A stretch of 43,237 nucleotides of DNA from contig JAFUAK010000181.1 in NCBI GenBank assembly GCA_017460765.1, forward strand, positions 1-43,237, written 5' to 3'. This DNA comes from Prevotella sp. (GTDB taxonomy: Bacteria > Bacteroidota > Bacteroidia > Bacteroidales > Bacteroidaceae). Shown piece by piece: positions 20,854 through 28,376 of the stretch. Below the pieces are notes generated by a model. The model ran no database searches. It was given only the letters and a program-made list of their open reading frames with translations, and was not told where the DNA came from. The position numbers and the translations under genes were made by a program. Position 1 is the first letter of the stretch, and every line of letters starts with the position of its first letter.

Positions 20854-21980
20854 AGATCAGTCTGGGTAAATATACAAAGGGATTCCACCGCTATCTCTCA
20901 CGGCTGGACCGCTATATCATGGTGAAGTTCATCGGCACCTATATTTATTCAATTGCCCTGATCATCTCCATCGCCATCGTGTTCGACGTGAACGAGAACC
21001 TGTCGAAGTTTGCTACCTACGGAGCACCGCTGAAGGCCATCGTGTTCGACTACTATGCGAACTTCGTGCCCTACTTCGCCAATCTTTTCTCACCGCTGTT
21101 CGTCTTCATCGCCGTTATCTTTTTCACTTCGAAACTGGCAGGTAACAGTGAGGTAATTGCCATGTTGGCTGCGGGTGTGAGTTTCAAGCGGCTGCTGCGC
21201 CCCTATATGCTTTCGGCTGCGCTGATTGCTGTGCTGAACTTCTATCTCGGTTCGAACGTGATTCCACATGGTACGGTGGTACGTCAGGATTTCGAGGCGA
21301 AGTACAAGAACAGCCGTAAGACACTCTCGGCAACGAACGTACAGTTGATGGTGGGTCCTGGCACGATTGCATATATCCAAAACTACGACAACCGCACGAA
21401 AACGGGCTACGGCTTCTCGCTTGACAAGTTTGAGAACAAGAAACTCGTGAGTCATATGACGGCTTCGACCATCCGCTATGACTCTATCAGCGAAACCCGC
21501 TATCACTGGAAGGCTCAGAACTACAAAATACGTAAGTTGAAAGGACTACGGGAAGAGATCACCTCAGGTAATGTCATCGATACGCTGATCCAGATGGAAC
21601 CGATGGATCTCGTATTCTCAAAGGGACAGCAGGAGACACTCACATCGTCGGAACTGCGCCAGTATATCAGCAAGCAGACGGAGCGAGGATCGGGCAACGT
21701 GGTGCAGTACGAGGTGGAGTATCACAAGCGTATCGCCAATAGTTTCGCCTCATTCATTCTGACAATCATCGGTGCTAGTCTGTCGAGCCGGAAGCGTAAG
21801 GGCGGTATGGGGCTCTATCTGGGTATCGGACTGGCTCTCTCGTTCACTTATATTCTCTTGCAGACCGTGAGTGCTACCTTTGCCATCAATGCTGACACGC
21901 CACCGATGCTGGCTGCGTGGATTCCGAATATCATCTACGTTTTCATCGCCTATTTCTGTTATAGGCAAGCACCTAATTAG
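20850..21980 (+). CDS. LptF/LptG-family permease of the LPS export system
   Basis: A 376-residue YjgP/YjgQ-family protein. LptF and LptG form the membrane part of the ABC exporter that lifts lipopolysaccharide out of the inner membrane. Three hydrophobic stretches lie in the first 130 residues (including IGTYIYSIALIISIAIVF), a periplasmic beta-rich domain fills the middle, and three membrane segments close the protein near ASFILTIIGASLSSR. The ATG at 20850 overlaps the tgt stop; an in-frame start at 20811 would lie inside tgt. F versus G cannot be told from sequence alone. Confidence 0.88.
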   Translation: MKISLGKYTKGFHRYLSRLDRYIMVKFIGTYIYSIALIISIAIVFDVNENLSKFATYGAPLKAIVFDYYANFVPYFANLFSPLFVFIAVIFFTSKLAGNSEVIAMLAAGVSFKRLLRPYMLSAALIAVLNFYLGSNVIPHGTVVRQDFEAKYKNSRKTLSATNVQLMVGPGTIAYIQNYDNRTKTGYGFSLDKFENKKLVSHMTASTIRYDSISETRYHWKAQNYKIRKLKGLREEITSGNVIDTLIQMEPMDLVFSKGQQETLTSSELRQYISKQTERGSGNVVQYEVEYHKRIANSFASFILTIIGASLSSRKRKGGMGLYLGIGLALSFTYILLQTVSATFAINADTPPMLAAWIPNIIYVFIAYFCYRQAPN

Positions 21981-21982
21981 AA

Positions 21983-23275
21983 ATGAAATTTGAAGAGACA
22001 TATTTAAACGACAATATCCTCGATGCGCTGTACGACATGCACTTCGACGAGATGACGCCTATCCAGGAACGCTGTATACCAGAGATTCTCGATGGCTACG
22101 ACGTGCTTGGCGTGGCGCAGACGGGAACTGGTAAGACGGCTGCCTATCTGCTGCCCATTCTCTCGATGCTTGATGACGGGGGCTATCCGAAGGATGCCAT
22201 CAACTGTGTGGTGATGTCGCCTACACGCGAACTAGCCCAGCAGATCGATCAGGCCATGCAGGGCTTTGGCTACTATCTCGACGATGTGAGCAGTGTGGCC
22301 GTCTACGGCGGTAACGACGGTGGCCGCTACGACCAGGAACTTAAGGGCATGCGCCTTGGAGCCGATGTGCTCATAGCCACACCAGGCCGATTGCTCAGTC
22401 ATCTGAAGGTGGGTAATCTTGACCTCTCGCGCTGTTCGTTCTTCGTGCTCGACGAGGCCGACCGTATGCTCGACATGGGCTTTATCGACGATATCATGAA
22501 GATTGTCAACGAACTGCCCAATGACTGTCAGCGCGTTATGTTCTCAGCCACGATGCCGCCGAAGATCCGTGAGTTGGCCGTCGCCCTACTCCACGACCCT
22601 GTGGAGATCAAGATTGCTGTATCCAAGCCAGCAGAAAAGATCAGACAGTCAGCCTATGTCTGCTACGATCCCCAGAAACTGAAGATCATTGACCATATCT
22701 TCAGACAGGGTGACCTGAAGCGCGTGATTATCTTCTCGGGCAAGAAAGAGAAGGTGAAAGAGATCACCCGTAACTTGAAGAAGATGAAGATTAACTGCGA
22801 CCAGATGCACTCCGACCTCTCGCAACAGGAACGCGACGATGTGATGTATCGTTTCAAGGCAGGACAGACTGACGTGCTCGTGGCGACGGATATCGTGGCG
22901 CGTGGTATCGACATCGACGATATCCGTACGGTCATCAACTACGATGTTCCCCACGATGCGGAAGACTATGTGCACCGTATTGGTCGAACGGCCCGTGCCG
23001 ATCGCGACGGTGAGGCCTTCACCTTCATCAGTGAGGCTGACATCTACCGTTTCCAACAGATCGAACATTTCCTGGGTAAGGAGGTGGAGAAGATTCCCCT
23101 GCCAGAAGGACTTGGTGAAGCACCTGAATATACGAAGCGTGAGAAGAAGCGCTCTAATACGCGTCGGCATGGTCGCTGGCACAGCAAGGGAAATGGCAAA
23201 AACAATCAAGCCAAGTCTCAGGGTGAAGGCAAAAAGAGACATCGCAACAGACATAAATCAAATCCTCAGCAATGA
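21983..23275 (+). CDS. DEAD-box RNA helicase, RhlE-like
   Basis: A 430-residue ATP-dependent RNA helicase. Motifs in order: Q motif around FDEMTPIQERCIP (21-33), motif I AQTGTGKT (45-52), PTRELA (80-85), DEAD (157-160), SAT, ATDIVARGIDID and HRIGRTAR. The C-terminal 50 residues are rich in Lys, Arg, Asn and Gly, typical of RNA-binding tails. It probably acts in ribosome assembly or RNA decay. It starts 2 bases after the permease and its stop overlaps ispE. Confidence 0.95.
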   Translation: MKFEETYLNDNILDALYDMHFDEMTPIQERCIPEILDGYDVLGVAQTGTGKTAAYLLPILSMLDDGGYPKDAINCVVMSPTRELAQQIDQAMQGFGYYLDDVSSVAVYGGNDGGRYDQELKGMRLGADVLIATPGRLLSHLKVGNLDLSRCSFFVLDEADRMLDMGFIDDIMKIVNELPNDCQRVMFSATMPPKIRELAVALLHDPVEIKIAVSKPAEKIRQSAYVCYDPQKLKIIDHIFRQGDLKRVIIFSGKKEKVKEITRNLKKMKINCDQMHSDLSQQERDDVMYRFKAGQTDVLVATDIVARGIDIDDIRTVINYDVPHDAEDYVHRIGRTARADRDGEAFTFISEADIYRFQQIEHFLGKEVEKIPLPEGLGEAPEYTKREKKRSNTRRHGRWHSKGNGKNNQAKSQGEGKKRHRNRHKSNPQQ

Positions 23276-24105
23276 TAACATTCCCCAATGCGAAGATCAA
23301 TCTTGGACTCAACGTTGTAGAGAAGCGTCCTGACGGCTACCACAATCTGGAAACCGTGTTCTATCCCGTACCTATCACCGATGCACTCGAGGTCTTCCCG
23401 ATGGATCAGTCGTTTCCTTCGCCTGTGGACTGTGATCTGAAGGTGACGAATATCAATATCGACGGCGACGAGCAGAAGAATCTGGTGGTGAAAGCCTATA
23501 ACCTCTTGAAGCAGGACTTCCCCACCCTCTCGCGTACGCACGCACATTTATATAAAGGTATACCCACGCAGGCGGGTATGGGGGGCGGCTCCAGCGACTG
23601 TGGATTTATGATCACCCTCTTGAACCAGCAGTTTAAACTCGGACTCTCCGATCAACAGATGATCGACTATGCGGCTCGTCTGGGTGCCGACTGTGCGTTT
23701 TTCGTCTTAAATAAGCCCTGCTATGCGGAGGGTATTGGCGAGAAACTGCAACCCATCACTCTTGACCTGAAGGGCTGGTATCTGGCTGTGGTGCGTCCTG
23801 ACATCCCCGTCTCAACAAAGGAAGCCTTTTCGCTGATTGTTCCCCAGCATCCAGAGAAGAACTGCCTGGATATCGTGAGGCAACCAGTGGAGACATGGCG
23901 CGATCAATTGACGAACGATTTCGAAAAGAGCGTGTTTGCCATTCATCCTGAGATTGGCGCTATCAAGGATCGACTTTATGACATGGGTGCCGTCTATGCA
24001 GCGATGTCAGGTAGTGGCAGCAGCCTGTTCGGTCTCTTCCGTCAGCCTGTCAGTCTCGATGCCTTCGATGCTCCTGGCACGTTCAAAGGCTGTTATCTCC
24101 TCTGA
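23272..24105 (+). CDS. ispE: 4-diphosphocytidyl-2-C-methyl-D-erythritol kinase
   Basis: A 277-residue GHMP kinase of the MEP isoprenoid pathway. The N-terminal FPNAKINLGLNVVEKRPDGYHNL is the IspE signature, and the ATP-binding motif is PTQAGMGGGSSD. The MSGSGSSLFGLF segment near the C-terminus is the third GHMP motif. The ATG overlaps the helicase stop (ATGA). It is the last gene of the lon operon. Confidence 0.96.
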   Translation: MITFPNAKINLGLNVVEKRPDGYHNLETVFYPVPITDALEVFPMDQSFPSPVDCDLKVTNINIDGDEQKNLVVKAYNLLKQDFPTLSRTHAHLYKGIPTQAGMGGGSSDCGFMITLLNQQFKLGLSDQQMIDYAARLGADCAFFVLNKPCYAEGIGEKLQPITLDLKGWYLAVVRPDIPVSTKEAFSLIVPQHPEKNCLDIVRQPVETWRDQLTNDFEKSVFAIHPEIGAIKDRLYDMGAVYAAMSGSGSSLFGLFRQPVSLDAFDAPGTFKGCYLL

Positions 24106-24129
24106 TTTATTGGTGTTTGCAGATAAAGA

Positions 24130-24159
24130 ATGGGCTCGCGATTCGCATCGAGAGCCCAT
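24130..24159. terminator. Hairpin between convergent ispE and galE
   Basis: ATGGGCTC (24130-24137) pairs perfectly with GAGCCCAT (24152-24159) around 14 bases. It lies 24 bases after the ispE stop. There is no T tract on the plus side, so it is at best a weak or factor-assisted terminator. Confidence 0.45.
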
Positions 24160-24172
24160 AACAACACAAACA

Positions 24173-24194
24173 CAAAATACGGTTCAATGAACCG
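24173..24194 (-). terminator. Short hairpin after galE
   Basis: CGGTTCA and TGAACCG (24180-24194) form a near-continuous palindrome 7 bases beyond the galE stop and are followed on the minus strand by TATTTTG. It is a plausible short terminator for galE. Confidence 0.45.
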
Positions 24195-24201
24195 CTAAGT
24201 A

Positions 24202-25242
24202 TTACTGAATACCGTCCTCGCGCAGTTTCTTCTGCCACTTCCAGGCGCTCTTCAGCACTTCCTCTGTAGGTGTGTCAGCCTTCCAGCCCAACACCTTATT
24301 AGCCTTGTCGACATTACCCCACACCTGTTCGATATCTCCTTCGCGGCGCGGTGCATAGGTCCAGTTTACCTTCACGCCAGTAGCCTTTTCGAAGCCCTCG
24401 ACAACCTCCAGCGTGGAGAGGCCCTTACCCGTTCCGATGTTGAACACCTCAACAGCATCTGTTTCAGGCTGATCGAGTACACGCTCCATCGCCTTCACAT
24501 GGGCTTTGGCCAGATCTACTACATAGATATAGTCGCGGATACAGGTCTTGTCAGGTGTGTTATAGTCATTGCCGAAAATCTTCAACTGCTGACGGATACC
24601 GATAGCCGTCTGAGTGACGAACGGAATCAGGTTCATGGGCACGCCATTGGGCAGTTCACCGATGAGTGCCGTGGGATGTGCACCAATCGGGTTGAAGTAT
24701 CTCAGGATGATGCTCTTGATGGGTGCACCTGAGTGGATGTAGTCCTGGATAATCTCCTCGTTGATCTGCTTGGTGTTGCCGTAGGGCGACATGGCCTTCT
24801 GGATCGGTGCATTCTCCGTCACAGGCAGATTCTCCTGTGAGGGCTGGCCATAGACGGTGCAACTTGAAGAGAAGATGATACCCTTTACGTCATACTTTGG
24901 CATCAGTTCCAGCAGATTGATCAGGCTTGTGAGGTTGTTGCGATAGTAGAGCAAAGGCTTCTCTACACTCTCGCCTACAGCCTTCGAAGCAGCGAAGTGG
25001 ATAATTCCCTCAATTTTCGGATACTTCTTGAATACATTCTCCAGAGCCTCGAAGTCGCAGCAGTCTACTTTCTCGAAGGCCGGGCGGATACCCGTAATCT
25101 TCTCGATACCGTCAATCACGTTCGCATTTGAGTTCGAAAGGTTGTCGATAATTACAACTTCATAACCTGCTTCCTGCAGTTCTACGGTTGTATGGCTTCC
25201 GATAAAGCCAGTACCACCTGTTACCAAGATTGTCTGTTTCAT
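24202..25242 (-). CDS. galE: UDP-glucose 4-epimerase
   Basis: A 346-residue short-chain dehydrogenase/reductase-type epimerase that interconverts UDP-galactose and UDP-glucose for galactose use and cell-surface sugars. The NAD-binding GGTGFIG is at residues 9-15, the catalytic Ser lies in SSSCTVYG (125-132), and Tyr154/Lys158 form YxxxK in SPYGNTK. It has its own promoter and terminator and is about 14 kb from galM/galK, so it is expressed independently of the galactose operon. Confidence 0.96.
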   Translation of the reverse strand: MKQTILVTGGTGFIGSHTTVELQEAGYEVVIIDNLSNSNANVIDGIEKITGIRPAFEKVDCCDFEALENVFKKYPKIEGIIHFAASKAVGESVEKPLLYYRNNLTSLINLLELMPKYDVKGIIFSSSCTVYGQPSQENLPVTENAPIQKAMSPYGNTKQINEEIIQDYIHSGAPIKSIILRYFNPIGAHPTALIGELPNGVPMNLIPFVTQTAIGIRQQLKIFGNDYNTPDKTCIRDYIYVVDLAKAHVKAMERVLDQPETDAVEVFNIGTGKGLSTLEVVEGFEKATGVKVNWTYAPRREGDIEQVWGNVDKANKVLGWKADTPTEEVLKSAWKWQKKLREDGIQ

Positions 25243-25276
25243 TATACTAATTATTATTAGAATCTTTATTCTTTTG

Positions 25277-25308
25277 CAAAGTTACGAATTATTTTGGAAA
25301 CAATCAAA
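25277..25308 (-). promoter_or_regulatory. Promoter of galE
   Basis: On the minus strand TTTG (25305-25308) is followed after 20 bases by TAACTTTG (25277-25284). Both elements match the Bacteroidetes consensus exactly. The -7 box ends 35 bases before the galE ATG. Confidence 0.8.
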
Positions 25309-25360
25309 CTTTCTGCCTTTTTTCTTCCAAAAGAGAGCAAACGGAAGGAGTTGAAATGTA

Positions 25361-25386
25361 AAAAAGTGCTAAATATTGCACTTTTT
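25361..25386. repeat. Inverted repeat between the galE and small-RNA promoters
   Basis: AAAAAGTGC (25361-25369) and GCACTTTTT (25378-25386) are perfect 9-base arms with an 8-base loop. The element lies between two divergent promoters, so it cannot end a known transcript. It could be an operator or a bidirectional insulator. Confidence 0.45.
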
Positions 25387-25418
25387 GGGTGTAAATCGCA
25401 AAAAAAAATGAGATTTTC

Positions 25419-25449
25419 TTGCATGGTTCGAAAAATGTTCTTATCTTTG
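25419..25449 (+). promoter_or_regulatory. Strong promoter with no protein gene downstream
   Basis: TTG (25419-25421) and TATCTTTG (25442-25449) are 20 bases apart, a full match to the Bacteroidetes promoter. The only thing downstream before a terminator is a 60-70-base stretch without an ORF, so it probably drives a small RNA. Confidence 0.7.
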
Positions 25450-25452
25450 CAA

Positions 25453-25516
25453 TGTGTTTTTCATAGTATTAGATTTAAGGTTAACAAAGTTTGGCTCGCA
25501 GCGGCGAGCCTTTTTT
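25453..25516 (+). ncRNA. Predicted small RNA, about 64 nt
   Basis: The transcript is predicted from its signals: an exact promoter ending at 25449 and a terminator hairpin at 25493-25510 with a T6 tail. Between them is an AU-rich stretch with AGATTTAAGGTTAACAAAG just before the hairpin; it holds only a four-codon reading frame. It diverges from galE and converges on the 3' end of rnfA, ending 6 bases short of the rnfA stop. The start is estimated a few bases after the -7 box. No known RNA family was recognised. Confidence 0.45.
25493..25516 (+). terminator. Rho-independent terminator of the small RNA
   Basis: GGCTCGC (25493-25499), loop AGCG, GCGAGCC (25504-25510), then six T. The T run exists only on the plus strand, so the hairpin belongs to the plus-strand transcript and not to the rnf operon. 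Confidence 0.8.
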
Positions 25517-25521
25517 ATTGT

Positions 25522-26124
25522 CTAATCGAGACCGAAAAGCAGTTTCAATCCCCCATCGACACCGGAGAAACCCATGAAGGCAAGGCTCAGTAGACCAGCG
25601 GAGAGCATCACGATGGCCATACCCTGCATACCCTTTGGAATCTTCACCAGTTCAAGTTGCTCACGCATGCCGGCGAAGACGGTCAGCGCCAGTCCGAAGC
25701 CGATAGCCGTAGAGAAGGCGTAGACCACCGACTGCAACAGGTTGTAGTCCTTCTGGATCACGAGGATGGCTACACCGAGCACGGCGCAGTTGGTCGTAAT
25801 CAGCGGCAGGAAAATGCCAAGGGCCTGATAGAGTGCGGGTGAAACCTTCTTTAGTACGATCTCTACCATCTGTACCAGAGAGGCGATGACGAGGATGAAA
25901 GCTATCGTCTGCAGATACTGCAGGCCGAAAGCGTCAAGCACATATTTCTGAACGAGCCAGGTGACAATAGTGGCCAGCGTCAGCACGAAGGCTACTGCTG
26001 CCGACATACCCAGCGAGGTGTCTATCTTCTTGGATACACCAAGGAAAGGACAGATGCCGAGGAATTGTGACAACACGATGTTGTTCACGAAGATGGCGCT
26101 AATGAAAATCAGTATGTATTCCAT
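25522..26124 (-). CDS. rnfA: Rnf complex subunit RnfA
   Basis: A 200-residue integral membrane protein with about six hydrophobic segments; RnfA and RnfE form the core that binds an iron-sulfur cluster in the membrane. The segments NNIVLSQFLGICPFLGVS (near residue 14-31, with the conserved Cys) and FLPLITTNCAVLGVAI (with the second conserved Cys) are family hallmarks. It is the last gene of the rnf operon, 3 bases after rnfE. Confidence 0.95.
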   Translation of the reverse strand: MEYILIFISAIFVNNIVLSQFLGICPFLGVSKKIDTSLGMSAAVAFVLTLATIVTWLVQKYVLDAFGLQYLQTIAFILVIASLVQMVEIVLKKVSPALYQALGIFLPLITTNCAVLGVAILVIQKDYNLLQSVVYAFSTAIGFGLALTVFAGMREQLELVKIPKGMQGMAIVMLSAGLLSLAFMGFSGVDGGLKLLFGLD

Positions 26125-26127
26125 AAA

Positions 26128-26712
26128 TTATGCTTTCTTTAATTTGTTCACGATAGCAATCAGGAAGCCGAGGGTGATGAATGCACCCGGAGGCAGCACG
26201 AAGAGCAGAATGTTGTAGGTCTCTGGAATCAGCGTAAGACCGAAGACCGAGCCAGAACCCAGCAACTCACGGCAGATGCCAAGCAGCGTCAGGCCCAGTG
26301 TAAAGCCAAGACCGATACCGATACCGTCGAAGAGTGAATCCACGGGCGAGTTCTTGGCGGCAAAGGCCTCCGCACGTCCGAGGATGATACAGTTCACAAC
26401 GATCAGCGGGATGAAGAGTCCCAGGGCCGCATCGATATCAGGCAGGAAAGCCTTGATCACCATCTGCAGAATCGTCACGAAAGCAGCGATCACCACGATA
26501 AACACGGGGATACGCACCTTGTCGGGTGTGACGCTCTTCAGACATGAGATCACGAAGTTGGTGCAGACGAGTACAGCCATCGTGGCCAGTCCCATCGACA
26601 TACCATTTAGAGCAGAAGTGGTTGTGGCCAGCGTGGGACACATACCGAGCATCAGGACGAACGTGGGGTTCTCCTTGACGATGCCATTCTTTATGATTTG
26701 TAATGCATTCAT
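26128..26712 (-). CDS. rnfE: Rnf complex subunit RnfE
   Basis: A 194-residue membrane protein, paralogous to RnfA and inserted in opposite orientation. MLGMCPTLATTTSALNG and FIPLIVVNCIILGRAEAFA carry the conserved cysteines. The start is ATG at 26710-26712 (MNALQIIKNG); a GTG at 26730 in the same frame is part of a repeat and was rejected. It follows rnfG within 17 bases. Confidence 0.94.
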   Translation of the reverse strand: MNALQIIKNGIVKENPTFVLMLGMCPTLATTTSALNGMSMGLATMAVLVCTNFVISCLKSVTPDKVRIPVFIVVIAAFVTILQMVIKAFLPDIDAALGLFIPLIVVNCIILGRAEAFAAKNSPVDSLFDGIGIGLGFTLGLTLLGICRELLGSGSVFGLTLIPETYNILLFVLPPGAFITLGFLIAIVNKLKKA

Positions 26713-26713
26713 A

Positions 26714-26747
26714 AACTTTTCACTTTTCACTATTCACTTTTCACTTT
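26714..26747 (-). repeat. GTGAAAAG-type intercistronic repeat, rnfG/rnfE
   Basis: On the minus strand the unit GTGAAAAGTGAA occurs twice around a central TAG. The repeat supplies the last codons and stop of rnfG (ending KVKSE) and all of the leader of rnfE. Similar repeats lie at 36557-36592 and 37573-37606. Confidence 0.7.
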
Positions 26748-27353
26748 CCCCGTGGCACCAGTCTGAGCATCGACAGGTGTTGCCTTGTAAGCATTATAAG
26801 CATTGTTCACAGCGAGCAGGAAGGCACGACTGGTAATCGTAGAGGCCGTGATGGCATCCACCTGTCCACCGTCCTTCGAAACGGTCAGGGGCTCCTTCGG
26901 ATCCTTGCCGATGATATCGCCCTTCTCCCCTTTCTGGAACCATTTGTCTGCCTTGGCACCGAGACCCGGTGTTTCTGCATGCTCCAGCAGGGTGTAGCCG
27001 AGGATCTTGCCCTCGGTGTCAAAGCCCACGAGCACTTTCAGGTCGCCGCCGAAGCCGCCGGTCGTGGATTCTACGGCAGCACCGAGGTCCTTGCCCTGAG
27101 CGTCCTGGGTTTGGTAGATGATATAGGTAAATTCCTTACCCTTGATATCCTGCTTGACGGTGTCTGTCTTGGCGACATTGAGGTCGCTGACACACATCAC
27201 GCTCTTGATACCGTCGGCCAGTGCCTTGGCCTTCTGGTCGTTGATAGGACCTTCCGTCAGGTGATTCACATAAGCCAGGATACCACCCATGATGACTGCT
27301 ACTCCCGTGAGCACCAGCACCATATTCAGTAATGATGATTCAAGCTTCTTCAT
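26730..27353 (-). CDS. rnfG: Rnf complex subunit RnfG (covalent FMN)
   Basis: A 207-residue protein with one N-terminal membrane segment (LLNMVLVLTGVAVIMGGILAY) and a periplasmic FMN-binding domain. The FMN-threonine motif is in DAITASTITSRA near residue 175-186. It transfers electrons between RnfC/B and RnfD or RnfA/E. The ATG overlaps the rnfD stop (ATGA). The last five residues come from a short intercistronic repeat. Confidence 0.94.
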   Translation of the reverse strand: MKKLESSLLNMVLVLTGVAVIMGGILAYVNHLTEGPINDQKAKALADGIKSVMCVSDLNVAKTDTVKQDIKGKEFTYIIYQTQDAQGKDLGAAVESTTGGFGGDLKVLVGFDTEGKILGYTLLEHAETPGLGAKADKWFQKGEKGDIIGKDPKEPLTVSKDGGQVDAITASTITSRAFLLAVNNAYNAYKATPVDAQTGATGKVKSE

Positions 27354-28342
27354 TTTGCAACCTCCCCGAATCGTTTTGGTTTCACATAATTATTAATAAG
27401 AGGTGTGAAGGCGTTCATGATCAAAATGGCGAACGACATACCCTCGGGATAAGCACCCCAGTTACGGATGACAACAGTCAGGAAGCCGATGGCGACACCA
27501 TAGATCAACTGGCCCTTCGGCGTCATTGGGCTCGTCACGTAGTCAGTAGCCATGAAGATGGCACCCAACATCAGACCTCCGGAGAAAATAACGCTAATAG
27601 GATCGGCATAGATGGGGTTTGCCAGATGGAGCAGTCCTGCGAAGACGAACACCGTGCAGATGATCGACACGGGAATGTGCCAGGTGATGATCTTCTTCCA
27701 CAGCATGTAGCAGAGGCCGATCAATAGAGCCACAGCACAAATCTCACCCATTGCTCCGGCACCGTCGGGATGATTACCGATGAAGAGACTCAGCGAGTCG
27801 GGCAACTGGTCAAGTACACTGGCATCACCGCTCTTGATGGCATACTTCATGATCGAAAGCGGTGTGGCGCCCGTCTCAGCATCCAGATAACTGCCGAGTT
27901 GTCCGACCTTCGGCCAAGTGGTCATCTGGGCGGGGAAGGCTACCAGCAAGGCGGCACGACCTACGAGCGCAGGATTAAAGAGGTTATTACCCAGACCTCC
28001 GAACGGCATCTTGGCAAAACCGATGGCGAAGAGCGCACCCAGGATGATGATCCAGATGGGGAGGTTCGATGGCAGGTTGAAGGCCAGGAGCAGACCTGTC
28101 AGGATGGCTGAGCCGTCACAGATGGTGTTCCGCTCCTGCTTCATGATATATTTGCTGATTGCCCACTCAAAGCAGACGCAGGCTGCCACACTCGTGGCCG
28201 TGACTATCACGGAGCCGAGGCCGAAGAAGTAGAACGACACGAGCAGCGCAGGCATCAGGGCGATAATCACCCCGTACATGTTGCGCTCAACGGTATCCGT
28301 TCCGTGGGCGTGTGGCGATAATGATACAATTAACTTTCCCAT
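27350..28342 (-). CDS. rnfD: Rnf complex subunit RnfD
   Basis: A 330-residue membrane protein homologous to NqrB. About eight to ten hydrophobic segments are present. The covalent FMN site is the threonine in AETGATPLS (near residue 160), and the segment MATDYVTSPMTPKGQLIYG is characteristic. The ATG is at 28340-28342, after an A/T-rich repeat that separates it from rnfC; its stop overlaps rnfG. Confidence 0.95.
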   Translation of the reverse strand: MGKLIVSLSPHAHGTDTVERNMYGVIIALMPALLVSFYFFGLGSVIVTATSVAACVCFEWAISKYIMKQERNTICDGSAILTGLLLAFNLPSNLPIWIIILGALFAIGFAKMPFGGLGNNLFNPALVGRAALLVAFPAQMTTWPKVGQLGSYLDAETGATPLSIMKYAIKSGDASVLDQLPDSLSLFIGNHPDGAGAMGEICAVALLIGLCYMLWKKIITWHIPVSIICTVFVFAGLLHLANPIYADPISVIFSGGLMLGAIFMATDYVTSPMTPKGQLIYGVAIGFLTVVIRNWGAYPEGMSFAILIMNAFTPLINNYVKPKRFGEVAK

Positions 28343-28376
28343 TGTATTTTTACCTTTTTACTATTTTACCTTTTTA
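28343..28376 (-). repeat. GTAAAAAG-type intercistronic repeat, rnfC/rnfD
   Basis: On the minus strand AAAAAGGTAAAA occurs twice around a central TAG, filling the gap between rnfC and rnfD. Its layout (unit, TAG, unit) copies that of the GTGAAAAG repeat between rnfG and rnfE, with different bases. Confidence 0.6.

Noticed and set aside
25493..25516. Hairpin as terminator of the rnf operon
   Set aside because: The T tract is on the plus strand only; on the minus strand the hairpin is followed by AAACTTTG.
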